Made by a program: the position numbers and the translations under genes
The notes under the pieces: generated by a model
Databases searched by the model: none
The model's input: the letters and a program-made list of their open reading frames with translations, nothing else
Told to the model about the DNA's origin: nothing
Origin: Megasphaera stantonii
GTDB taxonomy: Bacteria > Bacillota > Negativicutes > Veillonellales > Megasphaeraceae
Reading direction: 5' to 3'
Length of the DNA: 64,000 nucleotides
Assembly: GCF_003367905.1 (NCBI RefSeq)
Contig: NZ_CP029462.1
Location: forward strand, 2,170,001 to 2,234,000
Shown: positions 9,114 through 18,738 of the stretch, one piece after another
How positions within the stretch are numbered: position 1 is the first letter of the stretch
Layout of the letters: every line of letters begins with the position of its first letter

Positions 9114-9172
9114 AGAGACGATATTCGATTATAGACTAACAGCGATAGGGCTGTACAGAGGAGGTCCTTGTT

Positions 9173-9880
9173 ATGAGTTTGCACATTGAAGCCAAGACAG
9201 GCGATATTGCCGAGAATATCCTGCTTCCCGGCGACCCGCTGCGGGCTCAGTATATAGCGGAGCATTTTTTAGACGGCGCCGTCTGCTACAACCGGGTCCG
9301 CAATATGCTTGGATATACGGGAACCTATAAGGGGCACGCCGTTTCCGTCCAGGGCACGGGGATGGGGATTCCTTCTATTTCCATATACGCGACGGAGCTC
9401 ATGCGTGATTACGGCGTCAAAAAGCTGATCCGCGTCGGTACCTGCGGCGCGATGCGCGAGGATATCCGGCTGCGCGACGTCGTCATCGCCCAGGGGGCTA
9501 CGACGGATTCGTCTATTATACGCAACATCTTCGGCCCGTCCATCAATTACGCGCCTCTGGCAGATTTCGAGCTGCTCCGGAAGGCCTACGACGCGGCGGC
9601 GCGGCAGAACATCCCCGTCCGCGTCGGCAATATCGTCTCAGTAGACCGGTTTTATGATGATGAAATCGATAATGACAAATTGACGGCGTACGGCATCATG
9701 GCTGTGGAAATGGAAACGGCAGGGCTATACGTGCTGGCGGCGAAATACGGCGTTCAGGTCTTGGGCTTGTTTACCGTAAGCGATCATTTGCTGACCAAGG
9801 AAGCCTGCACGGCAGAAGAACGGCAGACGTCCTTTGACGACATGATCCGCATTGCTCTGGAAACGATCACAGCCGAGTAG
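9173..9880 (+). CDS. deoD: Purine nucleoside phosphorylase DeoD-type
   Basis: The 235-residue product fits the hexameric bacterial enzyme. Motifs include [44 protein letters not shown] and TVSDHLLT (the catalytic Asp). It cleaves purine (deoxy)nucleosides with phosphate to base and (deoxy)ribose-1-phosphate. GAGGAGG precedes the ATG. An amidohydrolase follows 12 bases after the stop, probably in the same transcript, which hints at a nucleobase- or amide-salvage role for that gene. Confidence 0.95.
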   Translation: MSLHIEAKTGDIAENILLPGDPLRAQYIAEHFLDGAVCYNRVRNMLGYTGTYKGHAVSVQGTGMGIPSISIYATELMRDYGVKKLIRVGTCGAMREDIRLRDVVIAQGATTDSSIIRNIFGPSINYAPLADFELLRKAYDAAARQNIPVRVGNIVSVDRFYDDEIDNDKLTAYGIMAVEMETAGLYVLAAKYGVQVLGLFTVSDHLLTKEACTAEERQTSFDDMIRIALETITAE

Positions 9881-9892
9881 GGAGCGCAGACG

Positions 9893-10723
9893 ATGAAGGG
9901 CAATACATTGAAAATTATCGATAGTCATTTCCATTTCCGCGATTTCAAGGGATTTAATGAGCTGGCCCTGGCGGCAGGCCACGTCAACTCAGCCGAGCAC
10001 CTGCGGCAGGCCTATGCCCAATATCATTACGTTCACGGCGTAGTCATGGGCAACGGGACGCTGGACCCGGAGGGGCACGTCTATCCCGAATTCATGAGCT
10101 ACTGCATCGGCTTGGACAGCAGCGGCTGCAACGATCATATCGAGGAATCCCTCCCGCTGCTTGAGGAAAACCTGAAGCGGAAGCAGTGCTGCGGCATCAA
10201 GCTCTACCCGGGGTATAACCACGTCTATATTTATGATTCCGTATACGACCCCGTATACGAGCTGGCGAAACGATACGACAAGCCCGTAGCCGTTCACACG
10301 GGCCTTACGGCGACGGCCAACGCCCTGCTCAAATACAGCCATCCCCTGACGCTCGATGAAGCGGCCGTCAAGCACCCAGACGTGCAGTTCGTCATGTGCC
10401 ATATCGGCAACCCATTCCTGCAGGACGCCATCGCCGTGCTGGAAAAGAACCGCAACGTCGCCGTCGACTTGTCGGGGCTGCTTGAAGGAAAGATTCATGA
10501 CATGAACGGCTTTTTGAAGGCCAAGGAAGGATATATTTCGATGCTGCGCGACTGGCTGTGCTATTTGAACCGCTACGACAGCGTTATGTTCGGCACGGAC
10601 TGGCCGTTGGCCAATTTAGGCGATTACGTCGCCTTTGTCAAAGCCTTTATTCCCGAGCAGTACTGGCAGGCCGTCTTTTTCGACAACGCCAACCGCTTGT
10701 ACCGCCTGGGGCTGGAAGCGTAA
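9893..10723 (+). CDS. Amidohydrolase-2 family metal-dependent hydrolase
   Basis: The 276-residue TIM-barrel hydrolase has the metal-binding DSHFHF near the N-terminus, GIKLYPGY, AVHTG, MCHIGNPF and FGTDWP with the terminal Asp. This is the Amidohydro_2 pattern (members decarboxylate or hydrolyse small acids and lactones). A GGGAG ribosome site lies ahead of the ATG. It follows deoD closely and a terminator follows it. The substrate is unknown. Confidence 0.85.
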   Translation: MKGNTLKIIDSHFHFRDFKGFNELALAAGHVNSAEHLRQAYAQYHYVHGVVMGNGTLDPEGHVYPEFMSYCIGLDSSGCNDHIEESLPLLEENLKRKQCCGIKLYPGYNHVYIYDSVYDPVYELAKRYDKPVAVHTGLTATANALLKYSHPLTLDEAAVKHPDVQFVMCHIGNPFLQDAIAVLEKNRNVAVDLSGLLEGKIHDMNGFLKAKEGYISMLRDWLCYLNRYDSVMFGTDWPLANLGDYVAFVKAFIPEQYWQAVFFDNANRLYRLGLEA

Positions 10724-10747
10724 ATCATTTATTAACCGCATAAGAAC

Positions 10748-10787
10748 GACCGGCAGACAGAAAATGCAACGTCTGCCGGTCATTTTT
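10748..10787 (+). terminator. Intrinsic terminator after deoD-amidohydrolase
   Basis: A perfect 11-bp stem, GACCGGCAGAC / GTCTGCCGGTC, with a 12-base loop is followed by ATTTTT. Confidence 0.9.
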
Positions 10788-10829
10788 GTATTGACGAGAG
10801 TATACTTTAATGTGCATAATTAAGTTGAT

Positions 10830-12188
10830 ATGGAACAAATCAAACAAGAAAAACGAACAAGAAAAGTGAATATGCTGGAAGGCTCGCTGTGGGATAAAAT
10901 CCTCATCGTAGCCTTGCCCTTCGCCTTTACGGGTATTATGCAGCAGCTGTTTAACGCCGCCGACATCGCCATGCTCGGCCAGTTTGTCGGAAAGGAGGCT
11001 ATGGCGGCCGTCGGCAGCAACAGCCCGATTATCGCCATGGTGCTGAGTTTGTTTATCGGCGTGTCCCTGGGGGCAAACGTCGTCATCGCCCGGTTTATCG
11101 GCAAGAAAAATATCCACGGCGTCCATGCTGCTGTCCACACGGCCATACTCGTCGCCCTGGGAAGCGGCGTAGTCATGACGATTCTGGGGGAAATCGCGGC
11201 GGCTCCCCTGCTGCGGGCCTTGTCGGTGCCCGATGAAATTTTCGACATGTCCGTGCTGTACCTGCGGATTTTTCTCTTAGGCATGCCGGTCATCCTGCTG
11301 TATAACTTCGAATCGTCGATTTTCCGCAGCCAGGGAGATACGCGGACGCCCTTGTACTGCCTGATCGTTTCCGGCGTAGTTAAATTCTTTTTGAATCTCT
11401 TTTTTATCCTCGTCCTCGACATGTCTGTCGAAGGCGTGGCCATCGGCACAGTCGTTGCCAGTACGATCAGTTCGGGACTGCTCTTTTATTTCCTGTGCCG
11501 CAGCACGACGGATATCCGCGTCCATTTGCAGGATTTCCACGTAGATAAGCGGATACTCATGCCCATGCTGCGTATCGGCCTGCCGGCAGGCGTGCAGGGC
11601 ATGGTCTTCGCCTTGTCGAATCTGTGCATCCAGTCGGCGATCAACGGCTTAGGGCCCGACGTCATGGCCGCCTCAGCGGCGGCGTTCAACGTAGAAATTT
11701 TCATCTTTTTCATCGTCAACGCCTTCGGACAGGTCTGTACGACCTTTGTCAGCCAGAATTACGGCGCCCGCAAGCTGGACCGGTGCAAGCAGGTGCTGAA
11801 ATGGTGCCTTGTGCAGGATATTATCATCGGTGTAGCCTGCGGCGCTTTCGTGTACGCCTTCGGCATACCGATTTTAAGTATTTTCAACAGCGACGCCGCC
11901 GTCATTGCTTACGGCATGATACGGGTGACCTACGTCGGCTGCCTGGAGGTCATCGAGTCGCTTATCGACGTATTTTCCGGGGCCATGCGCGGCTACGGCA
12001 GCTCGCTCATACCGGCTCTCATCACGCTGTTCGGCATCTGCGGCACCCGCATTGCCTGGGTATACACGGTCTTTTCCTGGGAGCCTGATTTTGAAACGCT
12101 GATGATGGTCTTTCCTATCAGCTGGGGCGTCTCGGCAGTCATTCTCATCGCAGCGTATCAATGGTTTGTCAAGCATCTGCGGGCATAG
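10830..12188 (+). CDS. MATE-family multidrug efflux transporter (copy 1)
   Basis: The 452-residue protein has about twelve membrane helices in two homologous halves, as expected of MATE (NorM/MepA-type) Na+- or H+-coupled exporters. Typical stretches are LPFAFTGIMQQLFNAADIAM, NFESSIFRSQGDTRTPLY and SQNYGARKLDRCKQ. It is the first of two very similar copies in tandem. The ribosome site is weak (start region AAGTTGATATGG). The exported compound is unknown. Confidence 0.9.
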   Translation: MEQIKQEKRTRKVNMLEGSLWDKILIVALPFAFTGIMQQLFNAADIAMLGQFVGKEAMAAVGSNSPIIAMVLSLFIGVSLGANVVIARFIGKKNIHGVHAAVHTAILVALGSGVVMTILGEIAAAPLLRALSVPDEIFDMSVLYLRIFLLGMPVILLYNFESSIFRSQGDTRTPLYCLIVSGVVKFFLNLFFILVLDMSVEGVAIGTVVASTISSGLLFYFLCRSTTDIRVHLQDFHVDKRILMPMLRIGLPAGVQGMVFALSNLCIQSAINGLGPDVMAASAAAFNVEIFIFFIVNAFGQVCTTFVSQNYGARKLDRCKQVLKWCLVQDIIIGVACGAFVYAFGIPILSIFNSDAAVIAYGMIRVTYVGCLEVIESLIDVFSGAMRGYGSSLIPALITLFGICGTRIAWVYTVFSWEPDFETLMMVFPISWGVSAVILIAAYQWFVKHLRA

Positions 12189-12240
12189 CGGTGTGCTGCG
12201 GAGGGCTCTGTTTCATCCGTAAGGTCAGGTGTGCGGCAAT

Positions 12241-13590
12241 ATGAATAGAAAGAACAATACGAGAAGCGTCAACATGCTCGAAGGCTCGCTGTGGGATAAG
12301 ATCCTCGTCGTGGCCTTGCCTTTCGCCTTTACGGGCATCATGCAGCAGCTGTTCAACGCCGCCGACATCGCCATGCTCGGCCAGTTTGTCGGCAAGGAGG
12401 CCATGGCGGCCGTCGGCAGCAACAGCCCAATCATCGGCATGGTGCTGAGCCTGTTTATCGGCATATCGCTGGGAGCGAACGTCATCATCGCCCGCTTTAT
12501 CGGCAAGAAGAATATCCACGGCGTCCACGCCGCCGTCCATACGGCTATCCTCGTCGCCCTGGGATGCGGCGTCGCCATGGCCATCGCAGGCGAGCTCCTG
12601 GTCGAGCCGCTGCTGCGCCTCTTATCGGTGCCGGAAGAAATTTTCGATCTGGCCGTCTTGTATCTGCGCGTTTTTTGGCTGGCCATGCCGTTTATCTTGC
12701 TGTATAATTTCGAATCGTCGATTTTCCGCAGCCAGGGCGATACGCGCACGCCCCTGTATTGCCTGATTGCGTCGGGCATTACTAAATTTTTCCTGAATTT
12801 ATTCTTCATCCTCGTTCTGGACATGTCCGTTGAAGGCGTGGCAATCGGCACGATCGTCGCGACGGCCCTGAGTTCGGCCATGCTGTTTTATTTCCTGTGC
12901 CGCAGCCAGACGGAAATCCGCGTCCGCCTGACGGAGTTTCATGTGGATAAACGGATTCTCCTTCCTATGCTGCGCATCGGCCTGCCTGCAGGGATGCAGG
13001 GCATGGTCTTCGCCTTGTCCAATCTCTGCATCCAGTCGGCTATCAATGAATTGGGCCCCGACGTCATGGCGGCCTCGGCAGCGGCCTTCAACCTGGAAAT
13101 CTTTACCTTCTTCCTGATCAACGCCTTCGGACAGGTCTGCACGACCTTCGTCAGCCAGAATTACGGGGCCCGGAACATAAGACGGTGCAAACAGGCGATG
13201 AAGTGGTGCCTGTTTCAGGACCTGCTGCTGACGGCCTGTATTTGCGCCCTGCTGATCCTGTTCGGCGTGCCCTTGCTGCATATTTTCAGCGACGACAGTA
13301 CGGTCGTCGCCTTGGGCTTTATCCGCCTGAAATACGTGGCCGGCCTGGAATTTATCAACGCCGTCATCGAAGTGGTGTCCGGAGCGATGCGCGGCTACGG
13401 CAGCTCGCTCATACCGGCGCTGATTACCCTCTTCGGCATCTGCGGCACCCGCGTGACCTGGGTGTATACCGTCTTTGCCTGGGAACCTGATTTTGCGACG
13501 CTCATGATGGTATTTCCCGTCAGCTGGGCCGTCACGGCAGTGATTCTCTGTGCGGCCTATGCCTGGTTTGTTAAGCAGCTGAAAGCTTGA
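12241..13590 (+). CDS. MATE-family multidrug efflux transporter (copy 2)
   Basis: At 449 residues this is near-identical in long stretches to the preceding MATE protein (for example LPFAFTGIMQQLFNAADIAM and FESSIFRSQGDTRTPLY in both), with most differences in the last quarter. ATG 12241 aligns with the start of copy 1; an in-frame GTG at 12229 is an alternative. It follows copy 1 after about 50 bases with no terminator, so co-transcription is likely. This is a recent-looking tandem duplication. Confidence 0.9.
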   Translation: MNRKNNTRSVNMLEGSLWDKILVVALPFAFTGIMQQLFNAADIAMLGQFVGKEAMAAVGSNSPIIGMVLSLFIGISLGANVIIARFIGKKNIHGVHAAVHTAILVALGCGVAMAIAGELLVEPLLRLLSVPEEIFDLAVLYLRVFWLAMPFILLYNFESSIFRSQGDTRTPLYCLIASGITKFFLNLFFILVLDMSVEGVAIGTIVATALSSAMLFYFLCRSQTEIRVRLTEFHVDKRILLPMLRIGLPAGMQGMVFALSNLCIQSAINELGPDVMAASAAAFNLEIFTFFLINAFGQVCTTFVSQNYGARNIRRCKQAMKWCLFQDLLLTACICALLILFGVPLLHIFSDDSTVVALGFIRLKYVAGLEFINAVIEVVSGAMRGYGSSLIPALITLFGICGTRVTWVYTVFAWEPDFATLMMVFPVSWAVTAVILCAAYAWFVKQLKA

Positions 13591-13612
13591 CAGCTTGCCG
13601 TCTGCATATTTA

Positions 13613-13653
13613 AAAGAGCCCCTCGGCGCGTTGGATAGCGTCGAGGGGCTTTG
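13613..13653. terminator. Bidirectional intrinsic terminator
   Basis: The stem AGCCCCTCG / CGAGGGGCT is flanked by AAAAG and TTTG. It lies between the convergent MATE and MFS genes. Confidence 0.75.
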
Positions 13654-13675
13654 CTGTATCTGGCATCGTTTTTCC

Positions 13676-14857
13676 TTACTTCATGCCGTTTTGCTTCCAT
13701 TGCTCCGGCGTGGGAACGAGGAAGGTGAAGATAGCGCCGATGAGAGCGCAGACCCATAATACCTGCAAGGCTGAGGTCAGGCCCCATGTGTCGGCTCCCC
13801 AGCCGACGAGGGGAGAGAAGAGGCCGCCCATCGTCGTGCTCAGGCCCAGGGTGACGCCGGAGGCGAAGCCGACATTTTTGCCCAAGAAGGTTTGCCCCAA
13901 AATGACGATAGGGCTGTATGGGGCGAAGAGGGAGAAGGCCACGGGTATGAGGAGCAGCGTCGACAGCCATAAATCGGTGCTGTTGACGAAGAAGAACATG
14001 GCCGGTACCATGATGAGGAAGGAACCCCGCATGATGCGGATAAAGCCGAAGCGGTCGGCCAAAATGCCGCCGATAAAGGTGATGACTACGCCCATGAAAA
14101 ACAGTATGGACAAGGCGAAGCTGCCTTGGGACGGCGAAGCCTGCAGGACGTGAATCCAATAGATCGGAATAAAGGTATTGCAGAGAGTAAAGCCGATGGA
14201 ACGGACGAAGATGACGACGGTAAGCTTGCTGAACGAGCGCCAGTCGTTGTGCTTTTCTTCGTTCGGATGGGCTTTTGTTTCGGCGATGTCGGCGTCGCTT
14301 ACCTGATGGAGCACCTTCGGCATGAAATGATAAATCAGCGCAGCGATGATGAAGTTGATAAGGCCGAAAATGACCAATCCATAAATGTGGAAGGTATAGG
14401 CGCAGAAGCCGGCAACGATGGGGCCGACGGCAAAGCCGGCGTTGCCGCCGACGGAAAAGCTTCCCATAGCCTGGCCTTTTAAGGGGCCGGAAATCTTATT
14501 GACCATGCGCGCCGCTTCGGGATGGTAAATAGAAGAGCCGAAGCCGCAGAACATGGAGCAGAGGAAGATGAGCCAGTAATTGTCCGTAATTCCCAGCAGG
14601 GTAATGCAGATGCCGCAGAGGACCGGCCCGAGAGGGACGAACCAGGGCTTGGATATCTTATCGGAATAATAGCCGAAAATGGGCTGGGAAATAGAGGATA
14701 ACAGCATGTTGGCGAAGATGAGCGTCGCCGCGTCCTGATAGCTGAGATTATACGTTGCGATAAAATACGGCAGCAGGGCGGGGATAGCGCCTTGCGACCA
14801 GTCTACGGAAAAATGACCCATCGTAAATAAATACACGTAAGGGTTCAATTTCTTCAT
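13676..14857 (-). CDS. MFS transporter, fosmidomycin-resistance (Fsr) family
   Basis: The 393-residue product has twelve predicted helices and Fsr-like signatures: GHFSVDWSQGAIPALLPYFI, SQPIFGYYSDK, GFGSSIYHPEAARM and FSVGGNAGFAVGPIVAG. E. coli Fsr has the corresponding GTGSSVFHPESSR and FQVGGNFGSSLGP. It is likely a proton-driven drug exporter. ATG 14857 is chosen for AGGAGG seven bases upstream. It is transcribed divergently from the aminotransferase. Confidence 0.88.
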   Translation of the reverse strand: MKKLNPYVYLFTMGHFSVDWSQGAIPALLPYFIATYNLSYQDAATLIFANMLLSSISQPIFGYYSDKISKPWFVPLGPVLCGICITLLGITDNYWLIFLCSMFCGFGSSIYHPEAARMVNKISGPLKGQAMGSFSVGGNAGFAVGPIVAGFCAYTFHIYGLVIFGLINFIIAALIYHFMPKVLHQVSDADIAETKAHPNEEKHNDWRSFSKLTVVIFVRSIGFTLCNTFIPIYWIHVLQASPSQGSFALSILFFMGVVITFIGGILADRFGFIRIMRGSFLIMVPAMFFFVNSTDLWLSTLLLIPVAFSLFAPYSPIVILGQTFLGKNVGFASGVTLGLSTTMGGLFSPLVGWGADTWGLTSALQVLWVCALIGAIFTFLVPTPEQWKQNGMK

Positions 14858-15067
14858 ATAGAGACCTCCTGATGATAATATATGTTGGAACATCTTATTA
14901 TGCCACAAGACGCAGGCCTTTTCAAATCGCAGAGAAGAAAATTTTTGCGTTTCTTTGAAATAGTTTACGGACTCTCGCCTCGTACGCCTAATTTTTTACG
15001 ATACGTTGCCGTATACACTCACGAGTTGTGGTATAATAAAACCATTACGAAAAAGGGGTTGATGATT

Positions 15068-16255
15068 ATGCCATCAAAAGAAATGTACGCCTTGGGCTCG
15101 CAGGCTTCGGTCATCCGCGATTTGTTTGCCTACGGGCAGGAACAGGCGGCCGTCGTCGGCAGGGAAAACGTCTTTGACTTCAGCATTGGAAATCCGACGG
15201 TTCCGGCTCCGGCGTGCGTCAAGGAAGCGATTGAAGAAATCGTCGCGACCCGCCAGTCCGTCGACGTGCACGGCTATACGGCTGCTGCCGGCGATTTGGC
15301 GGTACGCCGCGGCCTGGCCGACTACATGAATCAAACCTACGACGCCGGCGTTTCGGCCGATAATTTTTATATGACCTGCGGCGCGGCGGCGTCCCTGACG
15401 GTCACGCTGAAAGCCCTCGTCGAAAGTCCGGAAGACGAGGTAATCGTCGTGGCTCCGTTTTTTCCGGAATATACTGTCTTCATTCATAACGCCGGAGCGA
15501 AAGAGGTCGTGCTGCCTCCTGATACGGAGCATTTCCAGATTTCATTGGAAGCGATGGAACAGGCCATTACGCCTCATACGCGGGCGATTATTGTCAACTC
15601 GCCGAACAATCCGGCCGGCACGGTGTATTCGGCCGATACGTATACGAAGCTGGCAGCCTTGCTGACGAAAAAATCGGCCGATATAGGCCATTCCATTTAT
15701 TTGATTTCCGACGAACCGTACCGCGAAATCATTTACGACGGCCTGCCGATTCTGTACGTGCCGAAATTCTACGCCAATACGATCATCTGCTATTCCTACA
15801 GCAAGTCCTTGTCGCTGCCGGGCGAACGCATCGGATACATCCTCGTGCCGGACTGCGCCGCCGACGCTAAGGCCGTGTATACGGCGGTGTGCGGCGCCGG
15901 CCGGGCGATGGGCTTCGTCTGCGCGCCTCATCTGTTTCAGGACGTCGTGCTGAAATGCATGGGCAAGCTGTCGGATATGAATATATACGACGAAAACCGC
16001 AAGCTGCTGTACAACGGGCTGAAGGAGATGGGCTACGAATGCGTCTATCCCAGCGGCGCGTTCTACTTGTTTGTCAAATCGCCGGAACCCGACGCCAACG
16101 CCTTTTCCGAAAAGGCCAAGAAGCTCAACCTGCTCATCGTACCGGCCGACAGCTTCGGCTGCCCCGGTTACGTCCGCATTTCCTACTGCGTAGACCCCGA
16201 TATGATCAGGCGCTCCTTCGCGGCCTTCAAGACCTTGATAGAAAGCTATGCCTAA
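15068..16255 (+). CDS. PLP-dependent class I/II aminotransferase
   Basis: The 395-residue fold-type I aminotransferase has FSIGNPTVPAP at the N-terminus, VNSPNNPAGT, ISDEPYREI, the Schiff-base lysine in YSYSKSLSLPGERIGY, and a C-terminal arginine (YVRISYCVD). It is likely an aspartate or related amino-acid transaminase. AAGGGG at 15053-15058 favours ATG 15068. An extended -10 (TGGTATAAT, 15029-15037) lies upstream. The exact substrate cannot be read from the sequence. Confidence 0.88.
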   Translation: MPSKEMYALGSQASVIRDLFAYGQEQAAVVGRENVFDFSIGNPTVPAPACVKEAIEEIVATRQSVDVHGYTAAAGDLAVRRGLADYMNQTYDAGVSADNFYMTCGAAASLTVTLKALVESPEDEVIVVAPFFPEYTVFIHNAGAKEVVLPPDTEHFQISLEAMEQAITPHTRAIIVNSPNNPAGTVYSADTYTKLAALLTKKSADIGHSIYLISDEPYREIIYDGLPILYVPKFYANTIICYSYSKSLSLPGERIGYILVPDCAADAKAVYTAVCGAGRAMGFVCAPHLFQDVVLKCMGKLSDMNIYDENRKLLYNGLKEMGYECVYPSGAFYLFVKSPEPDANAFSEKAKKLNLLIVPADSFGCPGYVRISYCVDPDMIRRSFAAFKTLIESYA

Positions 16256-16273
16256 GACGAGACGTTAATTTGT

Positions 16274-16312
16274 TTTCCCCCTTGCCAGCAAAACGTGCCG
16301 GCAAGGGGGAAA
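16274..16312. terminator. Strong hairpin after aminotransferase, possible terminator
   Basis: A perfect 13-bp stem (TTTCCCCCTTGCC / GGCAAGGGGGAAA) with a 13-base loop lies just past the aminotransferase stop. There is no clear T-run on either strand, so it may act as a processing or stability element rather than a classical terminator. Confidence 0.5.
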
Positions 16313-16355
16313 TCCATAAGGAAACAGAAATTTTAAAAGAATTTGCGGAAAAATC

Positions 16356-16383
16356 TTGACACTTCGGTGAAATGTGGTATACT
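16356..16383 (+). promoter_or_regulatory. Promoter of tRNA-Ile copy 1
   Basis: TTGACA (16356-16361), a 16-base spacer and TATACT (16378-16383) preceded by TGG. It lies about 20 bases ahead of the tRNA. Confidence 0.85.
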
Positions 16384-16402
16384 AAGCAAGTCACAAAGAT
16401 AT

Positions 16403-16479
<77 letters not shown>

Positions 16480-16484
16480 TTATC

Positions 16485-16512
16485 TTGACATTTGACAACT
16501 GTATGGTATACT
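16485..16512 (+). promoter_or_regulatory. Promoter of tRNA-Ile copy 2
   Basis: TTGACA (16485-16490), a 16-base spacer and TATACT (16507-16512), the same architecture as the first copy. It starts only six bases after the CCA of copy 1. Confidence 0.83.
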
Positions 16513-16523
16513 AAATACGTCAT

Positions 16524-16600
<77 letters not shown>

Positions 16601-16699
16601 AATACGCCATCGTTAAGGAGAAATTCCGATACGATGGTTTTTTTTTGCCAAACCTATGCTATAATAGCACGAAGAGAAGGACTACAAGGGGGGAAATCT

Positions 16700-17629
16700 A
16701 TGACGGAAAGCGAGCTTCGCTTGGAACAGCTGGCCGCGTCAATCGGGCGGGCCAGGCAGCGGGCCGGATGCGCCGTCCTGCCGGCGGAAGGGCAGCGGGA
16801 GGATATTCCGGTCATGGGCGGTGAAGCGCGCCACAGAGACTGCTTAGTCAGCATGCTGGCCAGCGGGAGCAAGGGAAACGCCGCGTTTATCCGCTGCGGC
16901 CATACGAAAATACTTATCGACGCAGGCATCAGCTGCCGCCGCATCGAAAAGGGATTAAAAGCGTATGGATGCTCCCTGTCCGAGCTGGACGCCGTCTTTA
17001 TTACCCACGAGCATGCCGACCACGTAAACGGCCTGGCGACGCTGCTGAAAAAGACGGATATTCCCGTGTATACGACGCGGGAGACGTGGAGCTGCCTGGG
17101 CAGAAAAGCCGGCGAATATGCCGGCCGGTTTGTCCGCCTGCCTCGCCGCGTGGGCTTGAAAGAAATACAAATCGTGCCGTTTTTGATTTCCCACGACGCA
17201 GCCCGCCCCGTAGGCTATACGATTTATCACGGCGACAGCAAGATTACCCTGGCTACGGACTTGGGATATATCAGCCATGACGTGGAGCTGGCAGCGGCCT
17301 ATTCGGATATCTTGATTTTAGAAGCCAATCACGATGAGGAAATGCTGAAAAACGGGCCTTATCCCTACGCCTTGCAGAACCGCATCTTGAGCCGGTGGGG
17401 CCATCTGTCCAACCGCGATGCGGCGGAATTTCTGGCCCGTATCCCCTTGAAAGGGCTGATGAAGGTACTGCTGGCGCATCGCAGTGAAAAAAATAATACG
17501 CCCGCCCTGTCCCTGCACACGGTACGGACCGTGCTCAGCCGGGGCGGCCGCGTCGTCGGACAGGATATATTGCTGCGCCTGGCCTGTCAAAACGGCCATG
17601 TCCGCTTTCAAGAAGGAGGTAATGCCTGA
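16700..17629 (+). CDS. walJ: WalJ/YycJ-type metallo-beta-lactamase-fold hydrolase
   Basis: The 309-residue protein has the MBL core: MLASGSKGNAAFI, the metal ligands HEHADH, LISHDA, ATDLGYI, LEANHDEEML and LLAHRSEKNN. This is the YycJ/WalJ pattern, linked in Firmicutes to cell-wall and DNA-replication control. About 45 residues precede the core, more than usual. GGGGGG precedes ATG 16700. It overlaps htrA (TGATG) and is followed by rlmH, the conserved end of the wal operon, but walRK are not here. Confidence 0.9.
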   Translation: MTESELRLEQLAASIGRARQRAGCAVLPAEGQREDIPVMGGEARHRDCLVSMLASGSKGNAAFIRCGHTKILIDAGISCRRIEKGLKAYGCSLSELDAVFITHEHADHVNGLATLLKKTDIPVYTTRETWSCLGRKAGEYAGRFVRLPRRVGLKEIQIVPFLISHDAARPVGYTIYHGDSKITLATDLGYISHDVELAAAYSDILILEANHDEEMLKNGPYPYALQNRILSRWGHLSNRDAAEFLARIPLKGLMKVLLAHRSEKNNTPALSLHTVRTVLSRGGRVVGQDILLRLACQNGHVRFQEGGNA

Positions 17630-18738
17630 TGCAGCGCAAACACATGCTAACCGCCGCCGTAGGGATCATACTGATTGCCGTCGGTGTCGCCGGCGGATTT
17701 AAAATTCACGACGTTTTCTTCGCGCCTAACCGCACGTACCAGGGAACGATAGAGCAGCTGGCCGAGCCGGCCCCGTCCGGCGATATTTCCGACGCCCGCA
17801 ATACGGCCGTCGTACGGGCGGCTAAAAAGGCGTCGCCTGCTGTCGTCGGCATTACGACGAAGGTCTATGACCGCGATATTTTCAACCGCCGCGTCCTGGT
17901 CGGCGAAGGCGTCGGCTCCGGCATTATTTTTGATAAAGCCGGCTATATTGCTACGAATCAGCACGTCGTAGGCAACAGCAAGACCGTCATCGTATCGCTG
18001 GCCGACGGGCAGAGTACGGAGGGCACAGTCATCGGCCGCGATGAAAAGACCGACTTGGCCGTTGTCAAGATCAATGTGGATAACCTGCCCGTCGCAGAAT
18101 TCGGCGACAGCGACGCCCTGCAGGTCGGTGAGCCGGCCATCGCCATCGGCAATCCCTTGGGATTGGAATTTCAGGGAACCGTTACGGCCGGCGTCATCAG
18201 CTCGATGAACCGGACCCTGGGCGCCGAAGGACAGAGCATGAAGCTGATTCAGACCGACGCGGCCATTAACCCGGGCAATTCAGGCGGAGCGCTGGTCGAC
18301 GCCGACGGCAAGGTCATCGGCATCAACAGCGCGAAGATTTCCAAGGAAGGCGTAGAGGGCCTGGGCTTTGCCATTCCCATCAATGCGGCCCGGCCGATCC
18401 TCGACGCGCTGATTAAAAACGGCAAGGTCGTCCGGCCCTATCTCGGCTTGTATGGGCTGGATCAGCAGATGGCAGCCCGCTTCGGCATGAAAATCGACGT
18501 AGAAGGAATTTTCGTCTATAAAGTAGTGGCCGGCGGCCCGCTGGATCAGGCCGACATTGGCCGCGGCGACATCATCCTGTCGATTAACGGCACGAGAGTC
18601 AAAGATTTTACAGTACTGCAGAATGTGCTGGACAGCTGCCAGGTCGGCGAGTCTGTTTCCATTACCTACATGCGCGGCCAATCGGAACAGACGGCGACGG
18701 TCGTTTTGCAGGCAAGCCCGGAGAATGAAGAAAGCTGA
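17629..18738 (+). CDS. htrA: HtrA/DegP-like serine protease
   Basis: The 369-residue S1C protease has an N-terminal membrane anchor (residues about 7-23), then the trypsin-like domain with catalytic His112 (TNQHVVG), Asp142 (KTDLAVVK) and Ser218 (NPGNSGGAL), then one PDZ domain (about 265-360). It degrades misfolded proteins outside the cytoplasmic membrane. It overlaps walJ upstream by one base and shares one base with rlmH downstream, so all three are translationally coupled. Confidence 0.95.
   Translation: MQRKHMLTAAVGIILIAVGVAGGFKIHDVFFAPNRTYQGTIEQLAEPAPSGDISDARNTAVVRAAKKASPAVVGITTKVYDRDIFNRRVLVGEGVGSGIIFDKAGYIATNQHVVGNSKTVIVSLADGQSTEGTVIGRDEKTDLAVVKINVDNLPVAEFGDSDALQVGEPAIAIGNPLGLEFQGTVTAGVISSMNRTLGAEGQSMKLIQTDAAINPGNSGGALVDADGKVIGINSAKISKEGVEGLGFAIPINAARPILDALIKNGKVVRPYLGLYGLDQQMAARFGMKIDVEGIFVYKVVAGGPLDQADIGRGDIILSINGTRVKDFTVLQNVLDSCQVGESVSITYMRGQSEQTATVVLQASPENEES

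Noticed and set aside
16640-16944. Open frames running through the tRNA region and the extended N-terminus of WalJ
   Set aside because: The frame open from 16565 runs through tRNA sequence; ATG 16700 has a purine-rich ribosome site and begins the true gene.
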